64,000 nt of DNA from Babylonia areolata (GCF_041734735.1 NC_134905.1:11927214-11991213); one strand, 5' to 3'. Counted from the stretch's first letter, positions 41,930-53,569 are shown. Numbers and translations: made by a program. Notes: a model not told the origin generated them from the sequence alone.

Positions 41930-42650
41930 ATATCTCTGTCTGAAATTTGGACTGATCTCCCAGGGGGGAGAGCACAGCCGTAGGCAGCGCCATCCATTTT
42001 CTTCTTTTTTTCTTTCTGTTAGTTTTCATGTATTTGTTTAACATCAAAGTGGATTTTTTATACTGAAGTGTGTTAATTGAGTACATGCAGCACACGGGAT
42101 CTCGGTTTATCATCTCACCGAATGACTCCACCCAGACATCCCTCAGTGTGGTGCTGGGGGAGTCACGTAGAAAGCATGGTCCGTACAGGAAACGGGAATC
42201 AAACCGTGGACACGACGGGCGCAATAGCCGAGTGGTTAAAACGTTGGACTGAGGGTTCCGGGTTCGAATCTCGGTGACGGCGCCTGGTGGGTAAAGGGTG
42301 GAGATTTTTCCGATCTCCCAGGTCAACATATGTGCAGACCTGCTAGTGCCTGAATCCCCTTCGTGTGTATACGCAAGCAAAACATCAAATACTCACGTTA
42401 AAGATCCTGTAATCCATGTCAGTGTTCGGTGGTTTATGGAAATAAGAACATACCCAGCATGCATACCCCCGAAAGCGGAGTATGGCTGCCTACATGGCGG
42501 GGTAAAAACGGTCATACACGTAAAAGCCCACTCGTGTACATACGAGTGAACGCCGTGGGAGTTGCAGTCACGAACGAAGAAGAAGAAATCGTGGGCTCTT
42601 CCTTCCTAGTCGGACGCATGACCACCAGGCCACTGCTCGAGAATGATGAC
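41930..42650 (-). mobile_element. SINE-B, split by a SINE-A insertion
   Basis: The left part 41930-42209 and right part 42595-42650 together match the copy at 62655-63020: TCTCTGTCTGAAATT with CTCCCAGGGGGGAGAGC, ATCAAAGTGGATTTTT, CAGCACACGGGATCTCGGT, CGGGAATCAAACCGTGG and CTTCCTAGTCGG. It is a tRNA-headed SINE read on the minus strand. Confidence 0.75.
42210..42585 (+). mobile_element. SINE-A, full-length, tRNA-derived, inserted in SINE-B
   Basis: tRNA-like head with A box TAGCCGAGTGGTT and B box GGTTCGAATCTCGG (42262-42275), a body with GATCTCCCAGGTCAACATA and GCGGAGTATGGCTGCC, and a GAAGAAGAAGAA tail. Near-perfect direct repeats AAACCGTGG (42201-42209) and AAATCGTGG (42586-42594) flank it. 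Other pieces in the window: 37867-37993, 60600-60715 and 61588-61763. Confidence 0.88.
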
Positions 42651-43119
42651 GATGATTTTGTTCTCGTTGCTATATTAGTTTGATTTAAAGAGGCACAGTC
42701 TGTCGATACAGTTTGTATGGCTCTTTCGACTGACTGGATCTTCAGTTGATTTCCAAAACGCCCAACTGTTTCTCTTTTCTTTGCAAGGCTTTCCATGCAA
42801 CATCTGGAACTGATTGTTGAATTCCTGATTTCTCTGTTGGCTGTTGGCACTGGGACTGCTGTAGAACAACCTGCGTGTGGCTGTGTGTGTGGGACTCAGG
42901 ACGAGCGGCGTGGGACTGATGGCACTGCTCTGGCGGTGATGACGGAGCGGAAAATACGAAACAAAACTCCACTACCACATCACTTCTGCCATCACCACCA
43001 TCACCGACAACAACACCAACGACAAGTTTTCAAGCATATTGAAGAGAAAAGTTGTCCTGGGTTATCACATGTAGGCCTGTATGGTAACTCGTCACAAACA
43101 AATACTAATTGCAACCTTG
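42651..43119. other. Intergenic, nothing recognised
   Basis: Short open frames on both strands without family resemblance; a CACCAT/CAACAAC-rich stretch near 42985-43025. Confidence 0.4.
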
Positions 43120-43400
43120 ATTAATTTTTGTCATGTTGTGCTATTTTCCCCATACTATTTACAAATGTCGGCTACAACTTGAATGTTTGTAAACAGACAT
43201 AATACATATATCATGATGACTGAAGCTAAGTGTGACCATTTTCCCATGAAATAACAAATATTAGCAGCAAGTTAAGATCAGATGTTGTTGAACTACTGAT
43301 TTTAGACAGCATGTTATTATTAACATTTTTCTACCATAGTTCTCATTTGGTATTATCCTAAGCGCATGGCTGACCAGATATTACAATCAAAGTGGAACAC
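43120..43400 (+). repeat. Diverged direct duplicate, copy 1
   Basis: Shares with 44510-44790 the words TGTGCTATTTTCCCC, TATTTACAAATGT, ACTGATTTTAGACAG (partner ACTGATTACAGATAG) and GTTCTCATTTG (partner GTTCTAATTTG) in the same order. The offset is about 1.38 kb. Confidence 0.6.
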
Positions 43401-43426
43401 ATATTGCTGAGATCAATTTTCACACA

Positions 43427-43459
<33 letters not shown>

Positions 43460-43462
<3 letters not shown>

Positions 43463-43566
43463 TTTTTTTTATTATAAGGACACTAAACTGATTTTATGTA
43501 TTGATTGATTGAATTATAGACGGTGAAGAGGTGAATGTCTACATCGGTTACATTGTTTTCTCATCA

Positions 43567-43580
<14 letters not shown>
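43460..43580 (-). repeat. Copy of a sequence related to the homeobox exon (relative C)
   Basis: Reverse complement of 43500-43575 (AATTGATGAGAAAACAATG, CCGATGTAGACATTCACCTC) is about 90% like 53113-53180, and more weakly like coding bases 58670-58735 of the homeobox gene. The similarity to the 53-kb copy continues through CAATACATAAAATCAG to a T/A-run. Confidence 0.65.

Positions 43581-43653
<73 letters not shown>
43569..43653. repeat. GT / TAG compound microsatellite
   Basis: A GT tract (43570-43608) is followed by about 15 TAG units (43609-43652), abutting the 3' end of a minus-strand LINE. The order suggests it formed from the LINE tail. Confidence 0.9.
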
Positions 43654-43654
<1 letters not shown>

Positions 43655-44290
43655 CGTCTTCAGTTTAACGTCTTCCACTTTAAGTGATATTAGACGGAAA
43701 AAGGGGGGTGGTGGTGGAGGGCGGGGCGTGGTAGAGGGAACGGTATTGGGCAGAGGGTGAAAAATGGTGTGTGTGTGTATGTGTGTGTGTACGTGTGTGC
43801 GTATGTGTGTGTGTGTGTGTGTGTGTTGGGGAAAGATACAGAGCATTGGAAAAAATAAAGCATTGAAACGGGAGACACAGGCACAATATAGAAGAAAACG
43901 CTAACATCAAACAACTGTAACAACTATAACAAATGTCCAGTTGGACTGTGCAGCAAACCTTCTGCAATAGCAGATAGCATCTTGAAATTGTCAAAAATAC
44001 ATTCAAAAGAATTTTCCGAGAAGTTTGGTAAAAACGATTTAAGACTCTGACATTCAAAGAGTATGTGTTTTCTAGAAATAGATTCTCCACATATGCATTT
44101 AACATCTCTGCTGAACTTTGTTATAAAAGCGTTCAGCTTTATCCTGTTTGATAATGCCTGAATTTGCCTTAATCTGAATAAATTACTGAATGTATTTGAC
44201 TGATTGATAGATTCCGGTTGTTGAATATTATTTATACTTTTATTTAAAACTTTGCCATTTTGCTGGTATACTTCCCTGAATTTGCGCGCG
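43654..44290 (-). mobile_element. LINE 3' end (family T), minus strand
   Basis: It encodes LFRLRQIQALSNRIKLNAFI, TKFSRDVKCICGESISRKHI and LFECQSLKSFLPNF, the C-terminal CxCG...H...C domain of a non-LTR retrotransposon protein, ending at the stop 43924. The 3' UTR carries GTCTAATATCACTTAAAGTG and AGACGTTAAACTGAAGAC, shared with 21459-21500. The 5' part is missing; a GT tract adjoins at 44287-44325. Confidence 0.7.
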
Positions 44291-44509
44291 CGCGTGCGTG
44301 TGTGTATGTGTGTGTGTGTGTGTAAATCGATTGCACCAATATGTGAAGCTATCATCTCCATACCGTTTTAAATGTATGCAGCAATCAAATGTTTGTGTAC
44401 AGATATACATATGTCAAGCGGAGTTCAGCTAAGTGTGAGACATACACATGTTAAGTCGACTGATGCTGAGTGTGATTTTCGATGTTTCCCCCAAGTGAAA
44501 CAAATTCTG

Positions 44510-44790
44510 ACTGCAGCCATTATTAATTCATGATGTGGTGCTATTTTCCCTATGCTATTTACAAATGTTGGCAGCAACCTAAGTCACATGTCTGGAAGCA
44601 GACAGTACAAGTAATATGGGATTTATGCTGACTGCTACTACATAGGTTCTCATGCAAATCGCAGATGTTAACAGTAATTTATGATTAGGGGTCGGTAAGC
44701 AACTGATTACAGATAGCGTTTCACTTCCTTATCTATCATTGTTCTAATTTGATAATATTTTAACATAGCATATCATTCATTATAGGCGTG
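44510..44790 (+). repeat. Diverged direct duplicate, copy 2
   Basis: Partner of 43120-43400. The part just before it (44457-44500, CTGATGCTGAGTGTGATTTTC) also resembles 43222-43250 (CTGAAGCTAAGTGTGACC), so the original unit may itself have been internally repeated. Confidence 0.55.
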
Positions 44791-46200
44791 AGTGCAATCA
44801 AAGACTTTATTCTTACAGAGTTTGCCATATGACTTGTAATTATGTATGATAAGTGTTTTAATTATATAGTTTGATAATTTACACACCATTGTATAATATC
44901 AGTGTCTTTTTTTTTTTTTTTTTTTTTTTCAATTGTATTGTAACCTGTGTTACTTCATGGAGAACTGTTGGTTCAGCACAAAAATATGCTTATATGATAT
45001 TTTCCTGCATGGTCTGGATGTAACTGTTATTTTATTTATTTCTTTTTTAACAATAATTTGGAACTGAAGATGTTGGAAATGGATTATATCTGCAGTTACA
45101 ACAGGTTCAGTATACTGGTATGAAGTTGTGGGGCTGATATGGAGAAGAAAAGAACAATTACAACAACACGAGTGCAAGTAAATTAAGAAGTAAACACATA
45201 AATCAGTAAACAAATTATTAAAAACAGACAGACAGTTGGACAAACTGACCCGTATAAGGAATAATACAAAAATAGATAAACAAATACAATTCAGAATACA
45301 AGATATCTTCACTGGGAGAAAGGGTTACTGAAAAAATGGATGGTAAACTAGCAAAATTATTATAAAATGATAATAGGTCAACAGTGACTTAGTAGTATGC
45401 AGATAAAACAGAATAACGAATAAATGCAGTGTTATGTGTATAAATAAAATGTCTATGACATTCATGAAGTGAATGAAATGAAATGAATGAATATATGAAT
45501 ATAATGAATATGATTAGATATAATTTTATCCAGTTTAACTAACTCCCTGAATGAACAGACAGTTGATATGATATGCCAAACAACGCAGATTTTATTTCAT
45601 TATATTGTTTGAGACAGTGAACAGATAAGACAGATCATTTGATTGATGTAACAATGAATAAAATGACTGGTGAGTGAAATAATGATCAATCGGACTGCGG
45701 ATTAAATGATTGATTTTGCAATGAATATCATGCATGGAAAAGTGATTGAATAATAACTGACAAGTAAATAAACTGCATAAATTGTGTGATGAATCGATAC
45801 TTGGAAACGAGAGAAATGATGTATTTGAAAAAATATCAGAAGAAAAGAAGAAACAAACACTATCTAAAACAGCAACAAAACAAAAACATGTCCTATCTGT
45901 TGCCCCCTTTCAAACGTGATTTTTTTTAAATATAGTAATTATATAGATTTTAAAAGGTCAGAAAAGAAAAAACGAAGTTTTAAGATTTTCTTCCTGGGAA
46001 AAATTGGGGGCAGGGGGGCGGGGAAGGGGGGGGTGCATTTTCATGGCGACAGTCACTATAACTGTCTCTTCAGTATCAATAATATCGCCAAGGCGACGCC
46101 GCTGACAGCACGTAACTTTCCAGATAAGGAGTGTGGTGCCTGATGCCCGGGGAGGCTTGTTGCCCATGTGTGAGCTTCACACCTCGCTGTACGAATGCCA
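44791..46200. other. AT-rich intergenic DNA, nothing recognised
   Basis: T-run at 44907-44931, AATGAATG-type words at 45465-45510 and a G-rich patch at 46005-46032. No family resemblance in any frame. Confidence 0.5.
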
Positions 46201-46224
46201 TGCACTTCACGTCTTCAGCAGTGT

Positions 46225-46275
46225 TGATCCATATCCCTGACCAACACTGCAGGTGTCTGTATCTCTTGGGCCCGG
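46225..46275 (+). mobile_element. SINE-C fragment
   Basis: CCTGACCAACACTGCAGGTG and TCTGTATCTCTTG match the reverse complement of the GAGATACAGACACTTGCAGT module of SINE-C. The surrounding 46276-46600 was not recognised. Confidence 0.5.
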
Positions 46276-47389
46276 TTGACGGCAGGATAAAAAAAAATTA
46301 AAGAACCGTTGGGAACTGTCCTGTCACGTGGTGCCATACCTGAACAGACGCCCACAGCAGATTCGTCATCACCCCCATTCATCGTCAAATATAAGAAAGA
46401 TGAAGGAAAAAAGTCCCCAATCCTTGAGCAGTTCTGCCTTGTAGCTCTCACGGTGACCTGTTCCCGTCCTCCCTCAACTGCCATGCCTGAGGTGAGCCCT
46501 GTCAGTCTTCAGAGGGACTGTCTTTGGAGGGACGTGGTGCCAGCTTCCACTCCAGGTGGCACGCTCACGCAGTCTGGCTCCGCGACAATATAAGCGGTTA
46601 CTGGTCAAGGAAACACTGCACTGGATAGATACCAAAAGAATGATTTGACTGGAAACTACCTTGTAAGCGCCCACCCTCACGTTGCATAAAATTCTCCTGA
46701 TGTTGGGGGTGAGCTTTTAGTGGGACTTTACCCTTTGAGGTTAATTTCCATGTGGATTAATCAAGTGATTTTGAACTGAATTGAGTTGAGGAAGCCAACT
46801 GAATTCCCTCAGACAGCTTCGTTTCACCAGACAGCACTGACTGGGCTGGGAGAGAGAACCAAACGCCAGCTGCTGAAACAGACACTACGTCACGGAGTGA
46901 CGTCTTGCTCTCACTTGTTTTTGCAATGATATAAATATGCACTGATTTGTAAAGCAACACCTTCACGAACTGAATTATTAGTTCATGATGATTTTTCTTT
47001 CTCTTTCCTTTTTGTTCTGAAGTGGGGGATGGGAGTTTACAAAGTATTTCATCTTTTGTACAGTATATGAGGGGTGGGATGGGGGGTTGGGGCGTTTCCT
47101 ATATACTAGGCTTTACAAAGAAGTTTACAGTAAATACGTCATATGGGCATACTTTACAGTACGTACTGTTGACTATGATGTCTTTTTCAATCCCGCCTTC
47201 GATACCTATTTCATAAAAGCATTATCATCACCAGATGTGGGTATACATTGCAAATACTGCACTTTTTCTTTTGTAAGGGATAAAAAAAGGTGTGTGTGTG
47301 TGTGTGTGTTTATGTCCGTGAGCGCGCGCGCGCGCGCGCGTGTCTGTGTGTGTGTGTGTGTGCGTGTGATTGTGCCCGTGTGTGTGTGC

Positions 47390-47448
<59 letters not shown>

Positions 47449-47878
47449 CGTTACACATGCTTATGCAATAAAGACCGTGACCTCTCATTCAAGGGATGCT
47501 TTGAAAAAACATTTTTCTCCGGAGTGAAATGAATCGTGTCAAGTGAAAACCTACGAAGATATGATAAGATGAGAAGAACTTTATCATCTCATTAAGAGAA
47601 ATTACATCAGGTGCGGCAAAACTAACGTAGACAATTACTCAACAAAAAAACATGACTTAATATAAAAAATCAGTAACATGTAAAACATTCATATAAAAAG
47701 TATTGTATATAATTGTTCACTCAATCAAAATGTTTTAATTAATCATGATTGTATACATATCGAAATACACCAAGATTAACATTGCATGTATCATATTGCA
47801 CATAAATTAAGATAAGAATGATTTTATTATCTCATTAAGAGAAATTACATCAGGTGCGGTAGCGCACACGAACGCACG

Positions 47879-47912
<34 letters not shown>

Positions 47913-47973
47913 AATAAGAATGCCTCAACTGAGCAGGAACAGCAAACATATGTATAAGTGTTTCATTAAAAAC
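46276..47973. repeat. Intergenic, with a compound GT/GC microsatellite at about 47290-47446
   Basis: 46276-47280 holds nothing recognised. The microsatellite mixes GT with a GC run (47325-47340). At 47570-47600 and 47810-47855 a direct repeat of ATCTCATTAAGAGAAATTAC is present, followed by CATCAGGTGCGG in both, about 244 bases apart. Confidence 0.6.
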
Positions 47974-48104
47974 AGGAGAGGCAAGGCCTTCAAGACTCTC
48001 TTGTGATACACTTTTTAAAAAAATCTAATCGTTAAAATGTGTTCTGTATTTGTTATTACAAAGCTTCGCGTTTAATAAATAAAAAATAATAATAATAATT
48101 TTTT

Positions 48105-48190
48105 TTAAAAGTCCTAACAAGATTTGAACCCCGCGTGTTCGGGTGAGAAGAAACTGCCTTATCCATTACACTATCGTGGCTCTTTAACTG
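48105..48190 (-). repeat. tRNA-like module in the minus-strand family H copy
   Basis: Counterpart of 4935-5010. The A-box region GATAGTGTAATGGATAAGG is kept, but the B box reads GGTTCAAATC. Confidence 0.5.
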
Positions 48191-49361
48191 ACGTTCTAAA
48201 ATTTAACATTTGAACATACTTTTTTAAAGGGCGATAAATCAATTGTGGTATTCGCAGTGAGAACGCTGTTTAAATCATATTATTCTGGTGTATCTTGGGC
48301 ATTCAAAAAATCTTTAAGGGCAATAAAAAATTCTTTTTAATGGCTATCGCCGCAATCACACTGCAACATTTAGCCGTTTTCACTAGATCTAGATAGATAT
48401 ACAAGTTTAGTTACACCCGCCGGGAGTGTAGTACGACACGGTCGATTCAATTTCTCTTTTATGTTCATTCTAGTTTTAAAGTTGATATGAAAATTGAGTA
48501 TTTTGTTAAACTAATAACATGTAGAGCCAAGTACAAGTACTTCTAAACGTCGTAAGAAGTGAAAAGGACTTCATTTTGAGAAAAGTCAAGACTTTGGAAA
48601 TTTTTTCGTTTCATCGTGATCAATTCAAGGGTATTAACTCGCATGGTTTACAATTTTTAACTGTGAATTCCGACTGATTCTGTGGATATTTTTATGGCAG
48701 TTTGGGGCATAATCCAGTAAGTGATGAGGCGTTCACAAATCTTTCTCTGAATAAATATTTAACAGTCACCTTCTCCAACTTTCCATCACATGTTATCGTG
48801 TATTGTCCATTGAATATAGGATTGAACGGGCAGGTCAACAACTTGAAACAAAATGGCGTCGTTCGCGTTCGCGAAGAATATGAGCACGCGCTTTGAATGT
48901 GTATAAATATGTGTACGCAATTGATTTTTGCCCATGACCTTCAGGGCTCAGCCAACAAATCTGTAAAGACCACTCGTCGTATTGATTTGAGTATTTTCCG
49001 AAAAAGACCACTTGGGCGAATGAACCTAGTGAAAGCCCTGTACACTGACAGTAAAACACACAAGCTTTTTATGTATTGAGTATAATTTCAAAATGTAATG
49101 TTTAAGATGAAAAAGATCAGTTAAGTCCCCTAGCATTAATTACAGATTAATTTCCCTTTTTTACTATCTGCACCAAAACGTTTGCAAAATAAATAAAACT
49201 TCCATGCTTAGCAAAAGAAGTTCCTGTTTGAACAAAAAATGATAAAAATGACTGCTCTCTTTGTTGTGTCAGAATATCAGATCAAAGTGCCAAGTTTAGA
49301 GAATACAAAAAATATAAATATAACAGTAAATGCAGTTTGCATATAATTAGGCTTCATTTTT

Positions 49362-49410
49362 GACTCACTTGTGTAAACAAAGTGAGTCTATGTTTTCACC
49401 CGGTGTTCGG

Positions 49411-49443
<33 letters not shown>

Positions 49444-49751
49444 TCCGTGTGTCTGTGTGTCTGTGTGTCCGTGGTAAACTTTAACATTGCCATTTTCTCT
49501 GCAAATCCTTTGTCAGTTGACACCAAATTTGGCATAAAAATAGCAAAAATTCAGTTCTTTCCAGTCATCTTGTTTAAAACAATATTGCACCTCTGGGATG
49601 GGCACAAAAAAATAAAAAAAGAAGCCCAATTTGCTTTAAACTGATCTTTCTCATCTCAAACATTACATCTTGAAATTATACTCAATACATAAAAAGCTTG
49701 GATATTTTTTAAGTGTATCACAAGTGAGTCTTGAAGGCCTTGCCTCTCTTG
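49362..49751 (+). mobile_element. Short internally deleted family H element nested in the larger copy
   Basis: It has both ends: hairpin GACTCACTTGTG at 49362-49373 and CACAAGTGAGTC at 49719-49730, followed by TTGAAGGCCTTGCCTCTC. The middle 1.2 kb is missing, with joins after AAAAAGAAGCC and after AAAAAGCTTG. T-runs sit at both insertion edges, so it seems to have inserted in a T-run of the host copy. Confidence 0.8.
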
Positions 49752-49898
49752 TTTTTTTTTGGTGCCCATCCCAGAGGTGCAATATTGTTTTAAACAAGAT
49801 GACTGGAAAGAACTGAATTTTTCCTATTTTTATGCCTAATTTGGTGTCAACTGACAAAGTATTTGCAGAGAAAATGTCAATGTTAAAGTTTACCACGG

Positions 49899-49929
<31 letters not shown>

Positions 49930-49987
49930 GACAGACAACCGAACACCGGGTTAAAACATAGACTCACTTTGTTTACACAAGTGAGTC

Positions 49988-50733
49988 AAAAATAAATTTA
50001 AAAAACAGCAACAAACAAGTTAAGTACGCATGCCTTGTGCACTGCTGCCGGCTGCATGAAAGGGAGGGGTAGGGGGGGCGGGGGGGTGAAGGGGTGCGGT
50101 CAGAGGATGGATGGACTTCGCAAACCATCCTAGTCAACTACACCAGTTACATTTTCTTCTTTTCCTCGATCTGCCCACAACGGTCGTGACCACATGACGC
50201 CACACCAAACCATCCAATGATAGCCATCCCTCGCACGCAACCAGACCCAACTGCGTCGTACACATGAAACGCGGACCCGGAGTGAGTAAATTAATCGTAA
50301 ATAGGCTACTGCTGAGTTGGCCTCCTGTGTGTGCGCGCGCGGACTTCCATGTGTGTGGTGTGTGTGTGTGTGTGTGTGTGTAAATGGGAGGCGTAAAAAG
50401 TATACATAACATCGTCAACAATAAGTCTGACTTGATTTGTCGGGACAGACGCACAGCGTCACAAACTGTGACTGTGGGACGGTAACCAGAGACCGAAGGC
50501 TACAGTGATAATTATAGGTATGCACAGTCTTTGCTGCGACAACTGGGACAACCATGGAACCGCCGTGTGTTACACAGTACTGGATTCAAAGCTCAGTATG
50601 AGAAAAGCACAAAGAAACTAGCTATGTAAGGGGAAAAAAAAGAAAGAAAAAAGAACAGGATCCGTCGAGCACTGAAATGAAATAAATCTCTGAGCAATGG
50701 AGTCAGCACTGAGAAACTGATGAAGTAAGGTTA

Positions 50734-50817
<84 letters not shown>

Positions 50818-51326
50818 CGATCACTAAAATGAAAATAAATCTCGGGACAATTGGAAAAGCATTGAGAAACTGGTAAGGCCGGTAAAAACAGATAAAGAAA
50901 ATAGATATATGAACAGATAAACAAACTGATAAAGGAATAAACAAGTAATTATATGGATAGATAAATAGATAAATAAATAGATAAATAAATAGATACATAA
51001 ATAAAAAGGAAAAGAACAGGATTCGGTCGAGCACTAACATGGAAATAAATCTCGGAAAAAAAAAGAAAACGACAGGCAGAATTTTCAGTTAGGGAAAATA
51101 ATATGGAGAGTTGGAAAAAGGGTGAATTCAAGAGACATGCAAAGAAACTGAACGATTACTTGAAAAACCCTCGACTTTGGTTGATTCAGACAGTTTTGCT
51201 TTATTCTACTGGGATTTGGTCACTGTTTCCTATCAAAAAGGTTATATATACCCAACATATATCACTGGGCAAAGACATCTTTCCAGTTGACACTGGAATC
51301 TAGAAACATAATTTCTTTTGGAAATT

Positions 51327-51372
<46 letters not shown>

Positions 51373-51441
51373 GCTCAAGCGAAAGTTCTAGTCTCCGTTC
51401 ACGAAGTTGCCGCCATTATGAAATCAGTCTGAATTATCAAC

Positions 51442-51482
<41 letters not shown>

Positions 51483-51689
51483 GGGGGGGGGAGGGGGGAA
51501 GAAGAAAAAAAAGATACTGTACTTACCAGTTATCAGTGACTCAGATATGGACAAAAAACAAGAAGATAATATACTACCCATTTCGACCCAATGGTTTTTC
51601 AACAGGCACAATACGTAACGAAAATAAACAAATAGGAATGTATACAACCAGGTTATTAAAGGGCTTTTTTGTCTTTTCTTTTCTTTTTT

Positions 51690-51736
<47 letters not shown>

Positions 51737-52066
51737 GGCGCGCGCGCGCACACACAACTCTGATGATTTGCAACTATTGCGGTAGCCATACAGTTAAGAG
51801 ATTCCAAACTAGAAGACAGTATTATTTGTTTGATTCTTATTCGTCTATTCCAAAAAACATGTTTCAGTGAATGATCGTTATCTAACTCGGTGTATGTCAG
51901 CGTCCGGAATCAAATTTACGCTCGTGCAGGTTCGTGTGTTTGAAGCTACCATCAGCTGGCTGGTGAAGTTTGAGCAAAAAAAGTGTTGTCTCCCCTTTTT
52001 TTCTTCTGAATATCATTTACGCATGTAGAACAGACCACGGTTCGAACATTAGACAGAGACAGACGG

Positions 52067-52102
<36 letters not shown>

Positions 52103-52399
52103 ACACACACAGAGGCACACCCTTGCAGGTCACTTAAATGTCAACTGCATACAAAGAGGACAGAATGTCCGTTGATCGGACATACGTCGCGTTCAAATTG
52201 TATTCGCCGTGACTGACACGCAAAAATTCCGACTGCGTCGCCACCAGAGCTAATTGCTTAACAAGATAACAAGTTATAGAAGGCATCACGTCCAGTGCCA
52301 GTGGGACGATTTAATAAGGTGATTTGGTGATAACATCACACACACGCTGTGACTGCTGGTGTGACTGAAAGAACAGCCTGTGCAACTAACGGGCTGATG
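49988..52399. repeat. Intergenic DNA with many microsatellites, no gene seen
   Basis: Main tracts: GT 50347-50382, CA then GA 50733-50813, GATA/AATA words 50955-51005, CT 51331-51367, CA 51442-51478, GT then GC 51691-51750 and CA 52070-52112. Two similar blocks at about 50640-50710 and 50815-50880 share AAATGAAAATAAATCTC-type words, with a third near 51030-51060: a diverged local triplication. Confidence 0.6.
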
Positions 52400-52672
52400 A
52401 AGCGATGAAACAACTGAAGAATGTTCACCAAGAGGCAGGCAGTGTGTGACGCTGATACAAAGATGTTGTGACACAGGTATTTCAAATGATGACAGGACTA
52501 GCGATGACGTCACAAAGGCGCTGACGTTTACCGATGGTACTGTTTGCACGAGTCAATGATGACAGGAGTGGTGATGATGTAACGAAGTCAATGACGTTGT
52601 ACAATGACGTTGTGACACAAGCCAATGGTGACGGGAGTGGTGTGATGACGTCACGAAGGCGATCTTCATGCA
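52400..52672 (+). repeat. 70-bp tandem repeat, about 3-4 copies, with CRE palindromes
   Basis: Units begin at GATGACAGG (52488), GATGACAGG (52558) and GGTGACGGG (52627), with a partial unit before. Two units carry the palindrome TGACGTCA (52505-52512 and 52646-52653). Possible distant relationship to the TGACG-rich part of the homeobox exon is discussed as a finding. Confidence 0.7.
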
Positions 52673-53019
52673 GGAGTAAAAGAGAGAATGATACTGATAA
52701 TGCGAACATGATTTCATGGTGATCAAATCGATCAATTCAAGAACAAACGCATAAAGACTCTGACAAAAGAAAGTGAAATATGATGTTGGTGCTGACGGCG
52801 AGATACTGATTAGATTCGGTGACAAAAGTAAGTATGACGCGATATAGCGGTCTTGTCTGTCACAGAGAACTGGATGGACGTCATAAAGGTGCAATCCATG
52901 AAATAGTGGCGTTTATATCGAAACTTGAAAACTGGACTTGCATCTCTGCAACGTCACCAGACACACGACAGACGAGGTTGATGCAGCGTGGGCATGGGGG
53001 GTATGCAGCGTATCATGAG

Positions 53020-53065
53020 CCAATCACGCACTGGACGAAGCAGAAACTATTGTCAACAAATCTAA

Positions 53066-53116
<51 letters not shown>

Positions 53117-53240
53117 TGATGAGAAAATAATGCAACCGATGTAGACATTTACCTCTCTACCGGCTACAATTCAATCAATTAATCAGTCAATACATAAAGT
53201 CAGTTCAATGTCATTAAAATAAAATAAATGAATTTTTTTT
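53020..53240 (+). pseudogene. Non-coding relative of the homeobox gene's first exon (relative B)
   Basis: GCACTGGACGAAGCAGAAAC, TCAACAAATCTAATCACAC and, after an expanded CA tract, GATGAGAAAATAATG then GATGTAGACATTTACCTC parallel exon bases 58617-58735 (GCATTGAACGAAACAGAGAC, TCAACAAATCTAATCACAC, GCGAGAAAATAAACAG, GAGGTAGACATTCACCTC). It is 5.6 kb upstream in the same orientation. It has no open frame of that kind, so it is either a decayed duplicate or a repeat from which the exon part derived. Confidence 0.6.
53060..53114. repeat. CA microsatellite inside relative B
   Basis: About 23 or more CA units, placed exactly where the coding exon has CACACACAC (His-Thr-His). Confidence 0.85.
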
Positions 53241-53488
53241 TTTTTAAAAGCTTGTGGGCGACAGAATAGCACAATTCAAACTAGGGGTTAAAGTTTTACT
53301 GGCCTAATCATCATGCATTTAACATGCAACCATGTTTTCGAAGGGGACAGGAGAATTTTGTGCTTCTCAGCCTCAGTTTCTTATTTGTGTGAGTACCGGC
53401 ATATCGTCATCAGATGAAAGTTTGTTTGGCTATGTTCATGAGAAAACTTTTTCGGTGCACGTTTTTTTCTTTTTTTGTTGTTTGAGGT

Positions 53489-53489
<1 letters not shown>
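53241..53489. other. Intergenic, nothing recognised
   Basis: Short non-repetitive stretch with T-runs at its two ends. Confidence 0.4.

Positions 53490-53560
<71 letters not shown>
53490..53560. repeat. GT microsatellite, about 35 units
   Basis: Almost pure GT directly before the 20-bp minisatellite. Confidence 0.95.
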
Positions 53561-53561
<1 letters not shown>

Positions 53562-53569
53562 TGTGGTTG

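Larger units (their letters stand above)
47974..49987 (-). mobile_element. Family H (Helentron-like) element, complete, split by a smaller copy of itself
   Basis: Minus-strand copy of the 3410-5126 element. Its far end (AGGAGAGGCAAGGCCTTCAA) is at 47974 and the hairpin end at 49961-49987. The sequence breaks at 49355 in its A/T-run (GGCTTC then T-run) and resumes at 49757 with GGTGCCCATCCCAGAGGTGC. Between lies a 390-bp copy in the opposite orientation. Without it the element is about 1.62 kb. Confidence 0.8.

Noticed and set aside
42222-42285. Possible tRNA gene
   Set aside because: It is the head of SINE-A, followed by the SINE body and tail with flanking duplications.
46309-46593. A 94-codon frame near a SINE-C fragment
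   Set aside because: Composition and position suggest repeat-derived sequence; no domain recognised.
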